A DNA stretch of 64,000 nt from Balamuthia mandrillaris (Eukaryota > Discosea > Longamoebia > Balamuthiidae), in the NCBI GenBank assembly GCA_031835245.1, contig JAVKOQ010000138.1, forward strand, positions 77,866 through 141,865, written 5' to 3'. The notes under the pieces are model-generated. The model was not told where the DNA came from, did no database searches, and worked only from the letters and a program-made list of their open reading frames with translations. The position numbers and the translations under genes are program-made. Of the stretch, positions 11,285-21,551 are shown in pieces; position 1 is the first letter of the stretch, and each line of letters begins with the position of its first letter.

Positions 11285-11762
11285 TGAGAGTTATCTGTTT
11301 GTTGCTGTTGTTGTGTAACGTGCACCGAATGTATCAAGTTTGTCGTCGCAGTCAGCAGCACAAAAGAACTGAAAAGAAAGAACAGACAAGAGGGGGAAGC
11401 TATCTTCCCAAGGCATAGATAGGAAGGAATTCTATACCGATTTGTTACCGATTTTCTACCATGGCTACGCTGTCCTTCCTTCCTCTCGTGCTGACAGACC
11501 GAGGATGTCCTGCCTGTCTATCCTGAGAGAGAGAAGAGAACAGCTCCCCTCTACCCCTAAAGTCTCTCCTGTTTGTTGCCTCATCGGGTGCCGATCGGGA
11601 AAATTTTAGTGCTAAATCACCAATCGTAAATCAAACAAGAGATCTCGTTGTCGACAATTATTTCATTTTCCTGGAATTGATCTCTGCAATAACCTAAATT
11701 TAAACGAAAAGTCCGTTCGGATAGCGAAGAACGGAGGCAGAGAGAGAGAGGAGAGAGGAGAG
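11285..11762. promoter_or_regulatory. Divergent promoter region
   Basis: Between the unrecognised gene (-) and the RuvC-fold gene (+). Contains CCAATCGTAAATCAAA at 11620-11635, a three-mismatch copy of the element upstream of NSMCE1, and GTCGACAA at 11650-11657, 113 bases before the next start codon. GA-rich leader at 11735-11762. Confidence 0.45.
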
Positions 11763-13070
11763 ATGTTTGGCGGCGGCAGCAGAGCGGTTTTCTTGGGCAC
11801 GTCCCCCATGGGGGCTCGCCTGCAGCGCTCCTCCTCCGGTCTTTTCGTGCGCGGTTGCCTCTCTGCGAGAGGTCTCGCGGGCTCCCCTCCTTCTCCTCTT
11901 GCCTCGCGGGGCAGCTTGGTTGGACTTCACGGCTATGCCACAACAAAGAAGAAAGAAGCCGACGAGGCGGACCCACAAACAACAACAACAACAACAACTA
12001 AAAGGAGTTCCCCCACTGCAACAAAGAAGAAGACCAACTCCTCAGCCTCCTTCACCCAGCGCTCCGGTGCTCAAGCCGTGGACAGAGTGTTGGGCTTGGA
12101 TATCAATACCAACTGCACCGGCATCACCATACTGGACGGCAAGGATGGCAAGCTCCTGGATATACGCTGCGTGGACACTAAGGACCACTCCACCCTCTTT
12201 GACAAGATGAACGTCCTCCGTCAGACCCTCCATGAAATGGTCCAAGAGCAGGGAGGCACCAACAACACCGCCGGAGAAACCAAAGCAAAGAAGGCGGGCT
12301 TGCAATGGGCAGTGGCGGTGGAGGACTCGCTCAAGGTCTTTGCTGGCAGCCACTGGCGCACGGCTGACATCATGAAGCTCTCCAACTTCAATGCCGTGGT
12401 TTGCTATGAGCTCCATCGCATGTTTGGCCAAGAGCCGATGCGAATTCATCCTAACACGGCAAGAGTCCAGTTCGGCATTCGTAAGCCAGCTCTCACCAAG
12501 AAAAGGGAAGCAGAGAACATGGAGCAACAAGAAGGAGAGGGGGAGGGACACAAAGGAGCACCAAGCAGAACGGTCAACATCAAGACTCTGGTTTGGGCTA
12601 GAGTGAAGGACCTCATCCCGGAGAAGTACGTCCAGAGGACTCGAACGGGCTCCTTGGCTGCTGCCAACTATGACATGGCCGATTCTTTGGTCATTGCCCA
12701 CTATGCCCTTAACCACGAAGCTCAACAGCAACCTCAGCCACCACAAAAAACCAAAGCCTCTTCCGACAAGAAGACAACGAAGGAGGAGGCCATAAAGACG
12801 GGAGAGAAGAAGAAGAAGACCGCCACACCAACAAAGGCCAAGACAACGGCACCCAAACCTGCTTCCGCACCAAAGGCAAAACAGAGAAGGCAAGAAGACC
12901 GCCACACCAAAGGGAAGAAAAGCCCAACCAGAAAGCGAAGCAACCGGGGTGTGAGTCGAACCGGAGGCAACTCCGAACCGGAATTTCGAGCAAAGGGGTC
13001 GAATTTTCGTTTTTTGCGCGAGGGTTGTGAGGGACCCCTCGCACAAAAATTAACTTTTTGTATTTTTTAA
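11763..13070 (+). CDS. RuvC-fold nuclease candidate, probably mitochondrial
   Basis: Single-exon protein, up to 435 residues. The first about 60 residues are Arg/Ser-rich without acids up to HGYAT, a likely mitochondrial import signal. Residues 108-320 look like a RuvC/RNase-H fold: VLGLDINTNCTGITILD (catalytic Asp about 113), WAVAVED (acid about 187), and ANYDMADSLVIAHYAL (acids 304/307). This is the arrangement of Holliday-junction resolvases such as RuvC, yeast Cce1 and plant MOC1, which resolve organellar recombination; the match is by motif and spacing, so function is inferred. Residues 320-395 are Lys/Ala/Pro/Thr-rich like a histone H1 tail, which could aid DNA binding. The last 45 residues lie over a repeat-bearing stretch (12950-13045) and may not be native; a missed intron or earlier stop is possible. 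Confidence 0.65.
   Translation: MFGGGSRAVFLGTSPMGARLQRSSSGLFVRGCLSARGLAGSPPSPLASRGSLVGLHGYATTKKKEADEADPQTTTTTTTKRSSPTATKKKTNSSASFTQRSGAQAVDRVLGLDINTNCTGITILDGKDGKLLDIRCVDTKDHSTLFDKMNVLRQTLHEMVQEQGGTNNTAGETKAKKAGLQWAVAVEDSLKVFAGSHWRTADIMKLSNFNAVVCYELHRMFGQEPMRIHPNTARVQFGIRKPALTKKREAENMEQQEGEGEGHKGAPSRTVNIKTLVWARVKDLIPEKYVQRTRTGSLAAANYDMADSLVIAHYALNHEAQQQPQPPQKTKASSDKKTTKEEAIKTGEKKKKTATPTKAKTTAPKPASAPKAKQRRQEDRHTKGKKSPTRKRSNRGVSRTGGNSEPEFRAKGSNFRFLREGCEGPLAQKLTFCIF
12958..13042. repeat. Short direct and inverted repeats at the RuvC-like 3' end
   Basis: CGAACCGGA occurs at 12958-12966 and again at 12974-12982. A hairpin follows with arms GCGAGGG (13018-13024) and CCCTCGC (13036-13042). Composition differs from the coding sequence before it. 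Confidence 0.6.
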
Positions 13071-13627
13071 GTCCAATTTTTGTCGATTTTATTTTTTATC
13101 TTTCGCCCAACACTCCCACTACCCTGCGCTACACATTCTCCCACTCCACTTGGTTCGTACCCTTTGCCCCCCACCCTCCTCCCGTTGTGTGTATTATTTT
13201 CACAAGCCCGCAGGAGTAGACATAACCAAGATAACACGTCACCTTTTCCCCTTGCCTCTGTGGGAAAAATACATGACTCCTCAATGTTTATGTCTACCTT
13301 GCGGGGCTACATTATTTTCACTACCATACATTGTATGTTGTTGGCGATGATTACGAACTTATGCCAAATGAATGGAGAGGAGTACTCTCTTGGGGTGCCG
13401 GGAAGGGGTGCCGTTGACCCCTCTTTGTTTTTTTAAAAAAACAAGGAGGTGCCCCCTTGTCGGTTCTTTGCTTCAAGGGAACTATTCCTCTTTGTTGATT
13501 CCAACCACGCATCTCTGAGCCACCAACACTTTGTCTTTTATTTGCGTTTTTTTTTTTGTTCTGTCTTTACTTGTACGCGCTCGATTCTTACCCTGTTGTT
13601 CTTCTTCTTTCTCTTTTAGTTTTCGCT
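13071..13627. other. Intergenic region with a strong inverted repeat
   Basis: No gene seen. Positions 13420-13449 form a near-perfect 15+15-base inverted repeat with no spacer (CCTCTTTG-T7 / A7-CAAGGAGG, one T-G pair). GGGGTGCC is repeated just upstream (13392, 13405). This may be a small mobile-element remnant or a transcript-end structure. Confidence 0.4.
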
Positions 13628-14066
13628 TTATTTGTTCAGCTGCATAGCGGACATGACACTGAGCAATTGACCGAAGGGAAATGGCAAGGGAAGAAAGTCC
13701 GTGAGCCTCCCTGCTACTTTTCGCGGATGACCGACATCCGATTGATTAGTATGAAATAGAGGTATGATTTGTTCTTTTTCTTTTTCTTCCTTTCTTTCCT
13801 TTTCACGTTGTTCCTCTTGCTCACATTCTTGCTTTTCCAGCTGCTGACTGAATGCTTCAATTGTTTGCTAAAGAAAACATCAACTTTGGAAACAACAAGA
13901 TAACCATGCAAGCTTACCTGTTGTTTCATAAGTTGTTGTTTTCTTTTCTGTAGCTTTCCTTCCAACTCTTTGCAGTCGCAGGTACTCAAGCTTCCTTCTC
14001 CTTTGAAAGAATTGTGAAGGTCCCAATATTTGTCCAGAAATATTGCAATAGAGCAATAAATATCGC
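13628..14066 (-). CDS. Possible small coiled-coil protein, 5' end unresolved
   Basis: Two exons, 14066-13918 and 13867-13628, join in frame through a good donor (CAG-GTAAGC) and acceptor (TTTAG). The protein would read CKELEGKLQKRKQQLMKQ, then QTIEAFSQQLEKQECEQ, a Gln/Glu/Lys coiled coil, ending VMSAMQLNK. No ATG begins the first exon, and upstream sequence runs into the next gene at 14113, so a first exon is missing or this is a relic. I do not recognise it. Confidence 0.3.
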
Positions 14067-14112
14067 CTATTTAAACCTTTAAAAGGAAAATTTCCAAATA
14101 TTTGTCATGTAA

Positions 14113-15321
14113 ATGTCGACGAAAATTTTAAAGGAAACCGTTGGCCGTCGTTTCGCTCCACACAAATTCAAACAAAGCAAAAGAGGAAGAAGAAGAAGAA
14201 TAGGCCTAGAAGCAGGAATACCAACTCATACTATGCCAGAAGAAACGCGACGAAAGGAAGAGAGGGAGAAAAGAAGAGAGAAGAAAACCAGGGAGAGCAA
14301 AAGGAGACATCGGAAAGAGGATGCAGAGGAAGAAACCGAGGAAGAAGAAAGCGAGAGCGAGGAGAAGAAGAGCACAAGGAAGAAGAAGAACTCAAAGAAG
14401 AAGGAAGACTCCTCTGCGTTGTCAAAGGAAGAAAAGAAGCAAAAGAAGTTGGCCAGAAAAGAAAAGAGAAAGCAGCGCAAAGAGGAAAAGAAGAAAGAGA
14501 AAGAACAACGTCGCAAGGAAAAGAGGCTACAGAAAAAAAGAGAGCTGCGCGAGAGCATGAAGAAAGCAATTGAAGGCGGTGGAGGAGAAGGCGGCGAAGG
14601 AAGTGGAGGAGAACGTCAGAGAAGGCCTCTGAAGAGAGGAGGCAGCCTGACGAAACTGATGGAAGCTGGCAAAGCTCCAGTCCGAGTCATGAGAGCAAAC
14701 TCCCTATCCAAAATAGTCAAGAAGAAGAAGAAGAACAGGAAGAAGAAGAGTGGAAGGAAGAAAGACGGAGCAGCCTCTGAAGGAGCTTCCTCCTCTTCGG
14801 AGAACGACTCTGAATCAGAGTCTGAATCGGAGTCAGAGTCAGAATCCGAGTCGGAAGGAGAGAGCGAGTCAGAGACAGACACTTCGGATTCGTCAGACTC
14901 CTCCTTTACGGACTCATCAGAAGGAGAGGAGGAGGAACAAAAGAAAAAGCGGCAACGTTCCGTTTCGTCATCTGCAGCTTTATCCTCTCGCATTAAGCCT
15001 CAACCCTCTTCTTCTCCCTCAACCGCTTCCAAAAAGAATGCAGAGCAAAAAGAAGACGAAAAAGAAGAGACGTCTTTCAAGAAAACCTCCACCGCCCCGT
15101 CTGCACAGAAGAAAGAAGCGGATGTGCCAGAACCAGAAGAGCTGGACATAGATGAAGCGGCGCTGCAGCGAGCCGGGCAAAAACGTAGAGAGCCCAAGAC
15201 CTCATCAAACAACAAAAGCGAAACCGGTGCCTCTTCTTCCACCTCCGTTGCGGCGAGAGGAAGAGCATCAACAAACACCATGCTGGTTCAAGGAGGAGGA
15301 GGCTGCTGTACTTTGTTTTAA
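14113..15321 (+). CDS. Lys/Glu/Ser-rich protein with C-terminal CaaX box
   Basis: Open frame of 402 residues without introns, extremely charged. Start at 14113; a second ATG at 14233 (MPEETRRKEERE) is a credible alternative because the first 40 residues differ in composition. Residues 45-155 are Lys/Arg/Glu coiled-coil-like, 160-175 Gly-rich, and 220-270 an acidic Ser-Glu run suited to CK2 phosphorylation. The C terminus is GGGG-CC-TLF: CTLF fits a CaaX prenylation box (Phe favours geranylgeranyl transfer) and the preceding Cys may be palmitoylated. That would tether a polybasic/polyacidic protein to a membrane. No globular domain seen and no family recognised. Confidence 0.7.
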   Translation: MSTKILKETVGRRFAPHKFKQSKRGRRRRIGLEAGIPTHTMPEETRRKEEREKRREKKTRESKRRHRKEDAEEETEEEESESEEKKSTRKKKNSKKKEDSSALSKEEKKQKKLARKEKRKQRKEEKKKEKEQRRKEKRLQKKRELRESMKKAIEGGGGEGGEGSGGERQRRPLKRGGSLTKLMEAGKAPVRVMRANSLSKIVKKKKKNRKKKSGRKKDGAASEGASSSSENDSESESESESESESESEGESESETDTSDSSDSSFTDSSEGEEEEQKKKRQRSVSSSAALSSRIKPQPSSSPSTASKKNAEQKEDEKEETSFKKTSTAPSAQKKEADVPEPEELDIDEAALQRAGQKRREPKTSSNNKSETGASSSTSVAARGRASTNTMLVQGGGGCCTLF

Positions 15322-15546
15322 GTGGCGTCTCCCTTCTCTTCTCTTCATCGTTACTCTTCATCGCTACTCTTTTTTTTTTGTTTTGCGGTTTAAAATGTAA
15401 AGATCCTCCTTTGTTGTTCTTGTCGTTGATGTCATTAGCAACAACATTCATAGCATTATCTTCTGCTGCCTCTCAAGTTTTTTCTGACCACGACGAAGGA
15501 TCCTCCCTCAACTTTCTACTACGTTTTGTGATTTCAGAGAAAGAGC

Positions 15547-15585
<39 letters not shown>

Positions 15586-16174
15586 AATGGTCTGCAGAAA
15601 GAAAACAAACGGTTGCGTGTCAAGCTTTTCGCTCACCAAGCAAGCTTTTCATTTTCGCTTCACAAAAAAAAAAGACCCTCACCGAGTCATTCTTGTCTCT
15701 CTCTCTCTTTGCCGTTCTATATTTATTTGTGTTTTCTTTTTTTTTTTGTTTGTTTGTTTGTTTAATTTTTTGTGTCTCACGTCACGACCTTCACGTTTGG
15801 TCATTTTTCATTTTTTTTTTTTTTGGGGTAGAGAAAAAAAGAACTTCACTTTTTTTTTGTTTTTCACTTCCATCGCAATTCTTCCCTCTCGCTCTCGCTC
15901 TCCGATTGCCTGTGTCGATCGATTCGCTCTTCTCGCTCACATCCAAGCGGTACGTCATGCTTTTAAAACTATCGTGGTGGCTTCCACGTTTTTTTTTTTG
16001 TGTGTGCATTTTTCGTGTGTATCAAAAATCAATTCTTTCGCATTATTACGTATTGTTTGTTGTGCTGACAGATTTATTTGTGCGTTTCTTTCCTCTTTCT
16101 TCTTCTTCTTCTTCTTCTTTCCCTCCGCTTTCTTCTTCGCAACAGAAAAAACACGCAAGAAAACATTAAAAATC
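15322..16174. other. Intergenic region, T-rich
   Basis: No convincing gene. Contains a (GA)n tract at 15549-15580 and many T runs. A CTTC tract (16095-16115) lies just before the C-CAP gene start, and positions 16140-16174 form an A-rich leader. Confidence 0.5.
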
Positions 16175-17502
16175 ATGGAAGCTCCCAAAGAAGAAACACA
16201 AACCAACGGAACTGCCGCCCCACAGACAAACGGCACCGACGGCCTTTCTATGAACACCTCCGACCCGTTGGCTGCTCTCACTCCCGCTGAGCGCAAACGC
16301 ATCCAATCCCAGTTTGGCAATCCCAAACCCACTGAAGCCAAGTATTTGGTCAGTTTTTTCTCGCTCTGTCTCCGCTCTCTCTGCTCTCTGCTCTCTGCTC
16401 TCTGCTCTCTGCTCTCTCTTGTGTTTTTTTCACTCCTCGTTACTCTTTCCAACTCCTCCGCTCCTCTCTTTGCTCCGCGTGAGCCAAACTCTTGCTTTTA
16501 TCATCAATGCTCACTTCTCCCTCTCTCTTCCTTGTGGAACAGTTGGGACAAGTAGGACAAACAGAAACACTCACTAAACAAGAGCTCAACGCCAAGGCCA
16601 CTCTCTACTTCAAAAACTGCAAAGACTGCCACTACACCATTAACTCTCGTTGCGTCAAAGTTCTCATCGGTTCGTTTATCTCTTTTCTCTTTCCTCCCTT
16701 CTCTTTTCTGTCTTTACTCTCTTCTCTCCTATTCTCTCTCTGCATCTCGCTCCGCTGATCAACTTTGAAACAACACAGAGGGTTGCGAGAACTGTACTGT
16801 GCAGTTGAATCGAGCAGTAACAACAGGAACAGTGGAGATCTGGAAGTGCAACGGCTCCAAGCTCTCCATTAACACCGACATTGGTACCGTGCAGGCCGAT
16901 CTCTGCGAGGACCTCCACATCGAATATCACGAGAAGGAACACCTTGGTCGCATCGTTTGGGCTGCCATGAACAACTTTTTGGTCACTTTCAAGTCAGATG
17001 GTTTGTTTTTGTCTTTTTATTGCTTCTTTGTTTAGTCTTTTCCCACACCAAAAAAAAAAGAGAGAGAGAAAGAGAGAGAGAGAGCACACAGAGACTAAAT
17101 TAGGATAAATAAACAGCTGAGCTCAGACTTCAAACTGGATTCGAGCAAATGAAAGAGATGTTCCCCAACACCAGCCGCTTCGACATTGACCAGTTCATCA
17201 TTCGCTTCGTGGAGGGCCAGCTCCGAACGGAGGAGGTCAAGAGGTTGGAGAACGGTTTCCCCACAACCGAGAGAGAGATAGCCGAGTTTGAGGAGCTGAA
17301 GAAGAGGAACGACGCTGCCTACCTTCAGAAAGTCCGTGAGCTCGTCAAGGAGTCGCCCCACCTGCTGCACGGCCTCAAGAGGAACACCCCTACGAGGACC
17401 AACACGAAACAGGTCGGAAGGAACGAGAAGTGTCCCTGCAACAGCGGCAAGAAGTACAAAAAGTGTTGTGCCGGCAAAGAGGAGGCCGCAAAGCAAGGAT
17501 AA
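16175..17502 (+). CDS. C-CAP/TBCC-like domain protein with C-terminal SEC-C motif
   Basis: Exons 16175-16348, 16543-16669, 16779-17000 and 17117-17502 close in phase and encode 302 residues. A disordered N-tail (to about 50) leads to a beta-helical C-CAP/tubulin cofactor C-like domain: repeated short strands such as ATLYFKNCKDCHYTINSRC, GCENCTVQLNRAV, VEIWKCNGSKLSIN and GTVQADLCEDLHIEY, the pattern of CAP and cofactor C. The domain ends with FEQMKEMFPNTSRFDIDQFI. The last 25 residues hold a SEC-C motif, NEKCPCNSGKKYKKCC, a zinc-binding tail known from SecA. C-CAP proteins bind actin or tubulin partners; SEC-C tails bind zinc and often protein partners. The combination is unusual and its role is not known. 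The third intron carries (GA)n in sense orientation, an exception here. Confidence 0.82.
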
Positions 17503-17615
17503 TAAGCTTTTCAACTTAAACATTAAAAAAAACTTTATACAAACTACAAAGCTTGTTTAAACAGCCCTTGAAGATCACTGGCAGTCAAGAGAAGGTTGCT
17601 TTGGAAGGTGTTCTT

Positions 17616-18480
17616 TTACACAAGACCAAAGCCCTCGGCAGCTTCGTTGATGGCATAGAGCAACCGCTCCACCAGCACCTCGTAGCTCTCATACGGCGGC
17701 AGCTCCAGCCGATGAAAGCACGTTCGCGCCAGGGGCAGACTGTTTGGTGAGCTGGTGAAGCTTTTCGCCAACGTGAATCTCGGCTGTAACGCTTTGAACC
17801 CACCGAACGGCAGCTGAGAGCTTCCCGTCACAAACTGCAACAGCCGCGCTCTCTCCTCCTCCGTAAAGTTATCCACCGCCAACCAAAACCATCGAATGAC
17901 CTCATCCGGAAGGGACGGAGAAGAAGAGGCAAAAGAAGAAGAGACGACGGTGTGACGTTTCCAATCGGAGAGGGAGAGAGAGGGAAGCCCGCAACAGAGG
18001 AGCTCGAGTTCGGATTCGTCAAGGATGGAGAGGAGGTCTTGCGGGAGAAGCGAGTGAAAGCCCTCTTGGAATCGGAGCATTCGTTGGGAAACGATGGTTC
18101 GCAGACGATAGTGACTATATTTAAAAAAATGTTTGTAAATGAAGGACGAGAAAAGAGAAGCGAATGATGAAAAGCGCGAAGATACAAAGAAGAAAACCTT
18201 AATAAATAAAGATATTCTACTTTGTTAGAGTCATCGACAGGAACTTGTGCACCTCCTGGCTTCAGTTCAGCAACGGGGAGAACCAGACCGCTTCCATCCG
18301 GATGGAACGTCTCTTCGGTAAAGGTAAGTCCCAGGTCTTGAAGTCCACTGTTCTCATCCGCAAAACTGTGTTCGAGAATGTACTTAATCTTTGAGGTATA
18401 CAGTTGTTTGTCATCTGTCTCGAAGTCTGTTTGAATACCACAAGAAAATAGAGTTTTATGAGAAGCGAAGAAAAAATAGA

Positions 18481-18517
<37 letters not shown>

Positions 18518-20870
18518 TAACAAACCTTTCCAATGCACATTTAGACCCAAGAGTTGCTTATAGAAGCTTTTGGTGAAGTGTATATTGATAAGATGGGGCG
18601 TATCTACAGCAGTGTCGTATATACATTTGGCCAGAAACAGTCCAGCAACACGAAAATAGTCCAACAATCGGTCTTCGTCTTCTTCGGAACTCTTCTTTTC
18701 GTTTTCGTTTGCATTTCCGTTTTTCCAGCTCATCAAATCGAACAAGTTCCAACTGTCTGATAACCTTTTCGTCGACGTTGATTCATTGCTTGTTGTTTCT
18801 ATCAACGCAACTTTGTCTTTTCCTTTCGAAGAAGAAGAAGAAGAAGAAGAAGAAGAAGAAGAAGAAGAACAAGAAGAAGCCGGAGGAGGAGGAGGAGGAA
18901 GAGGATGTACAGGACCAGAGGAAGAATCAGAGGAAAGAGGACCAAAGAGACCGTTTTCTTTCTTGCCAAAAAACTCTCTGGCGAGAATCATGAAGAATTC
19001 TCGAGAAAGGCCGCCCATATCGCAACCCAGCTCTCCTGAGAAGGTGATGTGAAAACTCCTTCGCCATTCTTCTACGGAGAGCTTGCATAAGGTGGTATAA
19101 CTCGACTCGAGGAGATTTTGTCTGTCTATTGTTATTTCTTTTGGTATTGTTTGTAATTTTTTAGGATTGTTAAATTCCGAAGCTCAACAGGAAGAAGAAA
19201 GAACAAAGAACAGAAGAACGAAGGAAGTAAAACGCAGAAAGAACAGAAGAGTAATACTTGTGGTACGACGAAAGAATTGACAATCACTATGCAACTTTCG
19301 AAGTTCTGCGTAAAGGAACTCTCTTTTATCTTCAAAAGCCCCTCCACTCAGTCCTTTTTTTTTTGAAAGAAAAAATATGTTAACTTTGAGAGAGTTACAA
19401 AAGAACGGAAAAGCAACGGGAACGAACCTAAATTGCGATAGATGAAAGACAAGTAAGTGCCATACAGCAAATTACGTTCTTTGCTAGCAATTGTTATCCA
19501 ACGTGACGGTTCAACTTCCAGTTGAAACGTCGTCAAATCTTTCTCTGAAATTTTAATCTTTCAGAACAAAGAGAATGTGATGAGAACGATAGAAACACAA
19601 CGCACATGCACACACAACTGAAAGAGAAGAAGGAGTACTGAGAACAAGTGTACCTGTAAATTGGGTGAGGCACGAAGAGTATAAAGCCGTTTCGGTACAA
19701 TTCCAAGAAAATACGAAGTGATAATAAATTGCTGTTATTGTCAAAAAAAAAAAAGTAAGAAAAGATGAAAAGACAGAGAAAGGGGAGTGTTTTACTCTTT
19801 GTGTTAACATGATATATACAGTAGAGCGATCCAAAAGGGCTTTGAATGTCGCTCTTTTGTTATTTACATTCTCATTCACTTGTTCCAATTGTGCATCTTT
19901 TGTGGTGGCGTTAAAGTTACTGCAGAATGGGGAAAGAAAGGAAGAGAGAAAAAAGAAATAGAAGGAAAAGCAAAATAAAAAAGTTGAAGGAGCATACGTG
20001 AAAGCACAAGAATTTGCCATGATCCATTTTGTAAAGGCTTGTCATCGTAGGATAGAAGAACGTTCCAAAGTCCAGAACGTGGTGGCACGAAATGAAGGAG
20101 ATACGTTCCATTGCCGTTGTCTATTGTAGCGACTGACAACGATATAGCAACTGGTTTGTTCGGTGGCTTGCATTCTTCTCTCCTTCCTTTCATCTATTTA
20201 TTCTTCATGTTAAAAAGTCTTACGAAAAAAATGAAACTCCAAGAAAGAAGAAACGAAAACAAACGAAGGACCAAAAAAAATAAAATAAAGAAAAACCTTA
20301 AGAGTGAATGTTCCACGAAGACCTCCACCGCTCGAATGAGGATTACCAAAGCGGTCACGAGGTTGAAGTTCCAAAAATGTGGATTCTCCGGCCTCTAACG
20401 GAAGTGGACCCAACGCAGATCCTTTTACAGTACTATGTTGAGGATCCATTTCGCCTTTTTATTTATTTATTTGTTATTATTATTTTTTTTTTTGGGGTCA
20501 GTTATGTTTTAGAAGATGACAACGTGTTGTTAGTTTGTGGAAAGAAGAAAGAGAACGAACCAGCAGCAATAACAACTTGGAAAGGACTCTTTCGAACATG
20601 TTGGCCAGCCACCAAAACGGAGATTGAATAGCGGCCAGCCTTACGAGCCATGTAACTAACATGACAAGCGGCGCCGCCTTCCTCATCGACGATCATCTTT
20701 GTAGTGGGAACCAGTTCGCATTCCCCTGATATCACCACTTCAAAGTTGGTCACCTCTTTCTTCCATCGCTTCTTACTTTTGCAACAAAACTGATTTAACA
20801 ACAATGAGTGTCAGAAAAGAGAAGAGTGAAGCGAGAAAGGAGAAAGAAGAGAGAAGCAGAAGAGAGAAGC

Positions 20871-20919
<49 letters not shown>

Positions 20920-21551
20920 AACGGAGGAAAGAAGAGAAGAGAACGATGAAGAAAAGAGAACGATGAAGAGAACGATGAAGAGAAGAGAACGATGAACAGA
21001 AGAGAGCGATGAAAAGAAGAGAAGAGCAGAGAAGAAAAGACAACAATGAAGAGAAAAGAAGAGAAGAGAAGAGAACGATGAAGAGAAGATACAGAGAAAG
21101 AATAAAAGAATAAAACCTTGACGAGGAAGGAAAGTGCTTGGCCAGCACAACCAGGACGTGCGTCAACCCCATCTCCCTCCACATAACTTCGCCGAGCGTC
21201 CAGCGCCTTTCCAACCAGACCAAACCTTCCGAAGGAGAGCGCAGCTCTCGCATCTCTGGAAGCTGAAGAAGAAGAAGAAAACGAAGAAGGAAGATCGATC
21301 AACCTTATTGGCGTTCTGTTTCGTCGTTGGAGGAAAGAATGGATCTGCGTAGCAGCGATGAGCACCACCACGGTGAGCAGCAGAGGAGGGGGCAGCGCGG
21401 CAAAGAAGCGCAACAAAACGAGCAGCAACGCCACCGTTTTGTACACCACGAACAACAGCACCAACAGCGCAAGCGCCCCGGAGGAAAGAGCAGCCACGCT
21501 GGGTCGTTGCTCTCCGCTACCGTTTCTGCCTCTCTCCAGCGGCGCTTGCAT
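17616..21551 (-). CDS. AREL1: Filamin-repeat HECT E3 ubiquitin ligase, AREL1-like
   Basis: Eleven exons: 21551-21117, 20789-20561, 20421-20297, 20193-19998, about 19918-19796, 19731-19654, 19542-19428, 19353-19258, 19125-18526, 18426-18198, 18114-17616; about 907 residues. The N terminus has two hydrophobic segments (ALALLVLLFVVYKTVALLLV; LLLTVVVLIAATQI), as in human AREL1. Two filamin-type repeats follow (AGRYSISVLVAGQHVRKSPF; GNGTYLLHFVPPRSGLWNVLL). The pre-HECT part has VPKRLYTLRASPNLQ and NRQNLLESSYTTL. The HECT domain starts at GDMGGLSREFF-like sequence (LGCDMGGLSREFFMILARE) and ends with the catalytic TCFHRLELPPY and EGFG tail. A Pro/Ser insert of about 60 residues lies after KKENGLFGPL. 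AREL1 ubiquitinates IAP antagonists in animals; targets here are unknown. All phases close except exon 4 to 5, which is off by one base. Confidence 0.9.
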
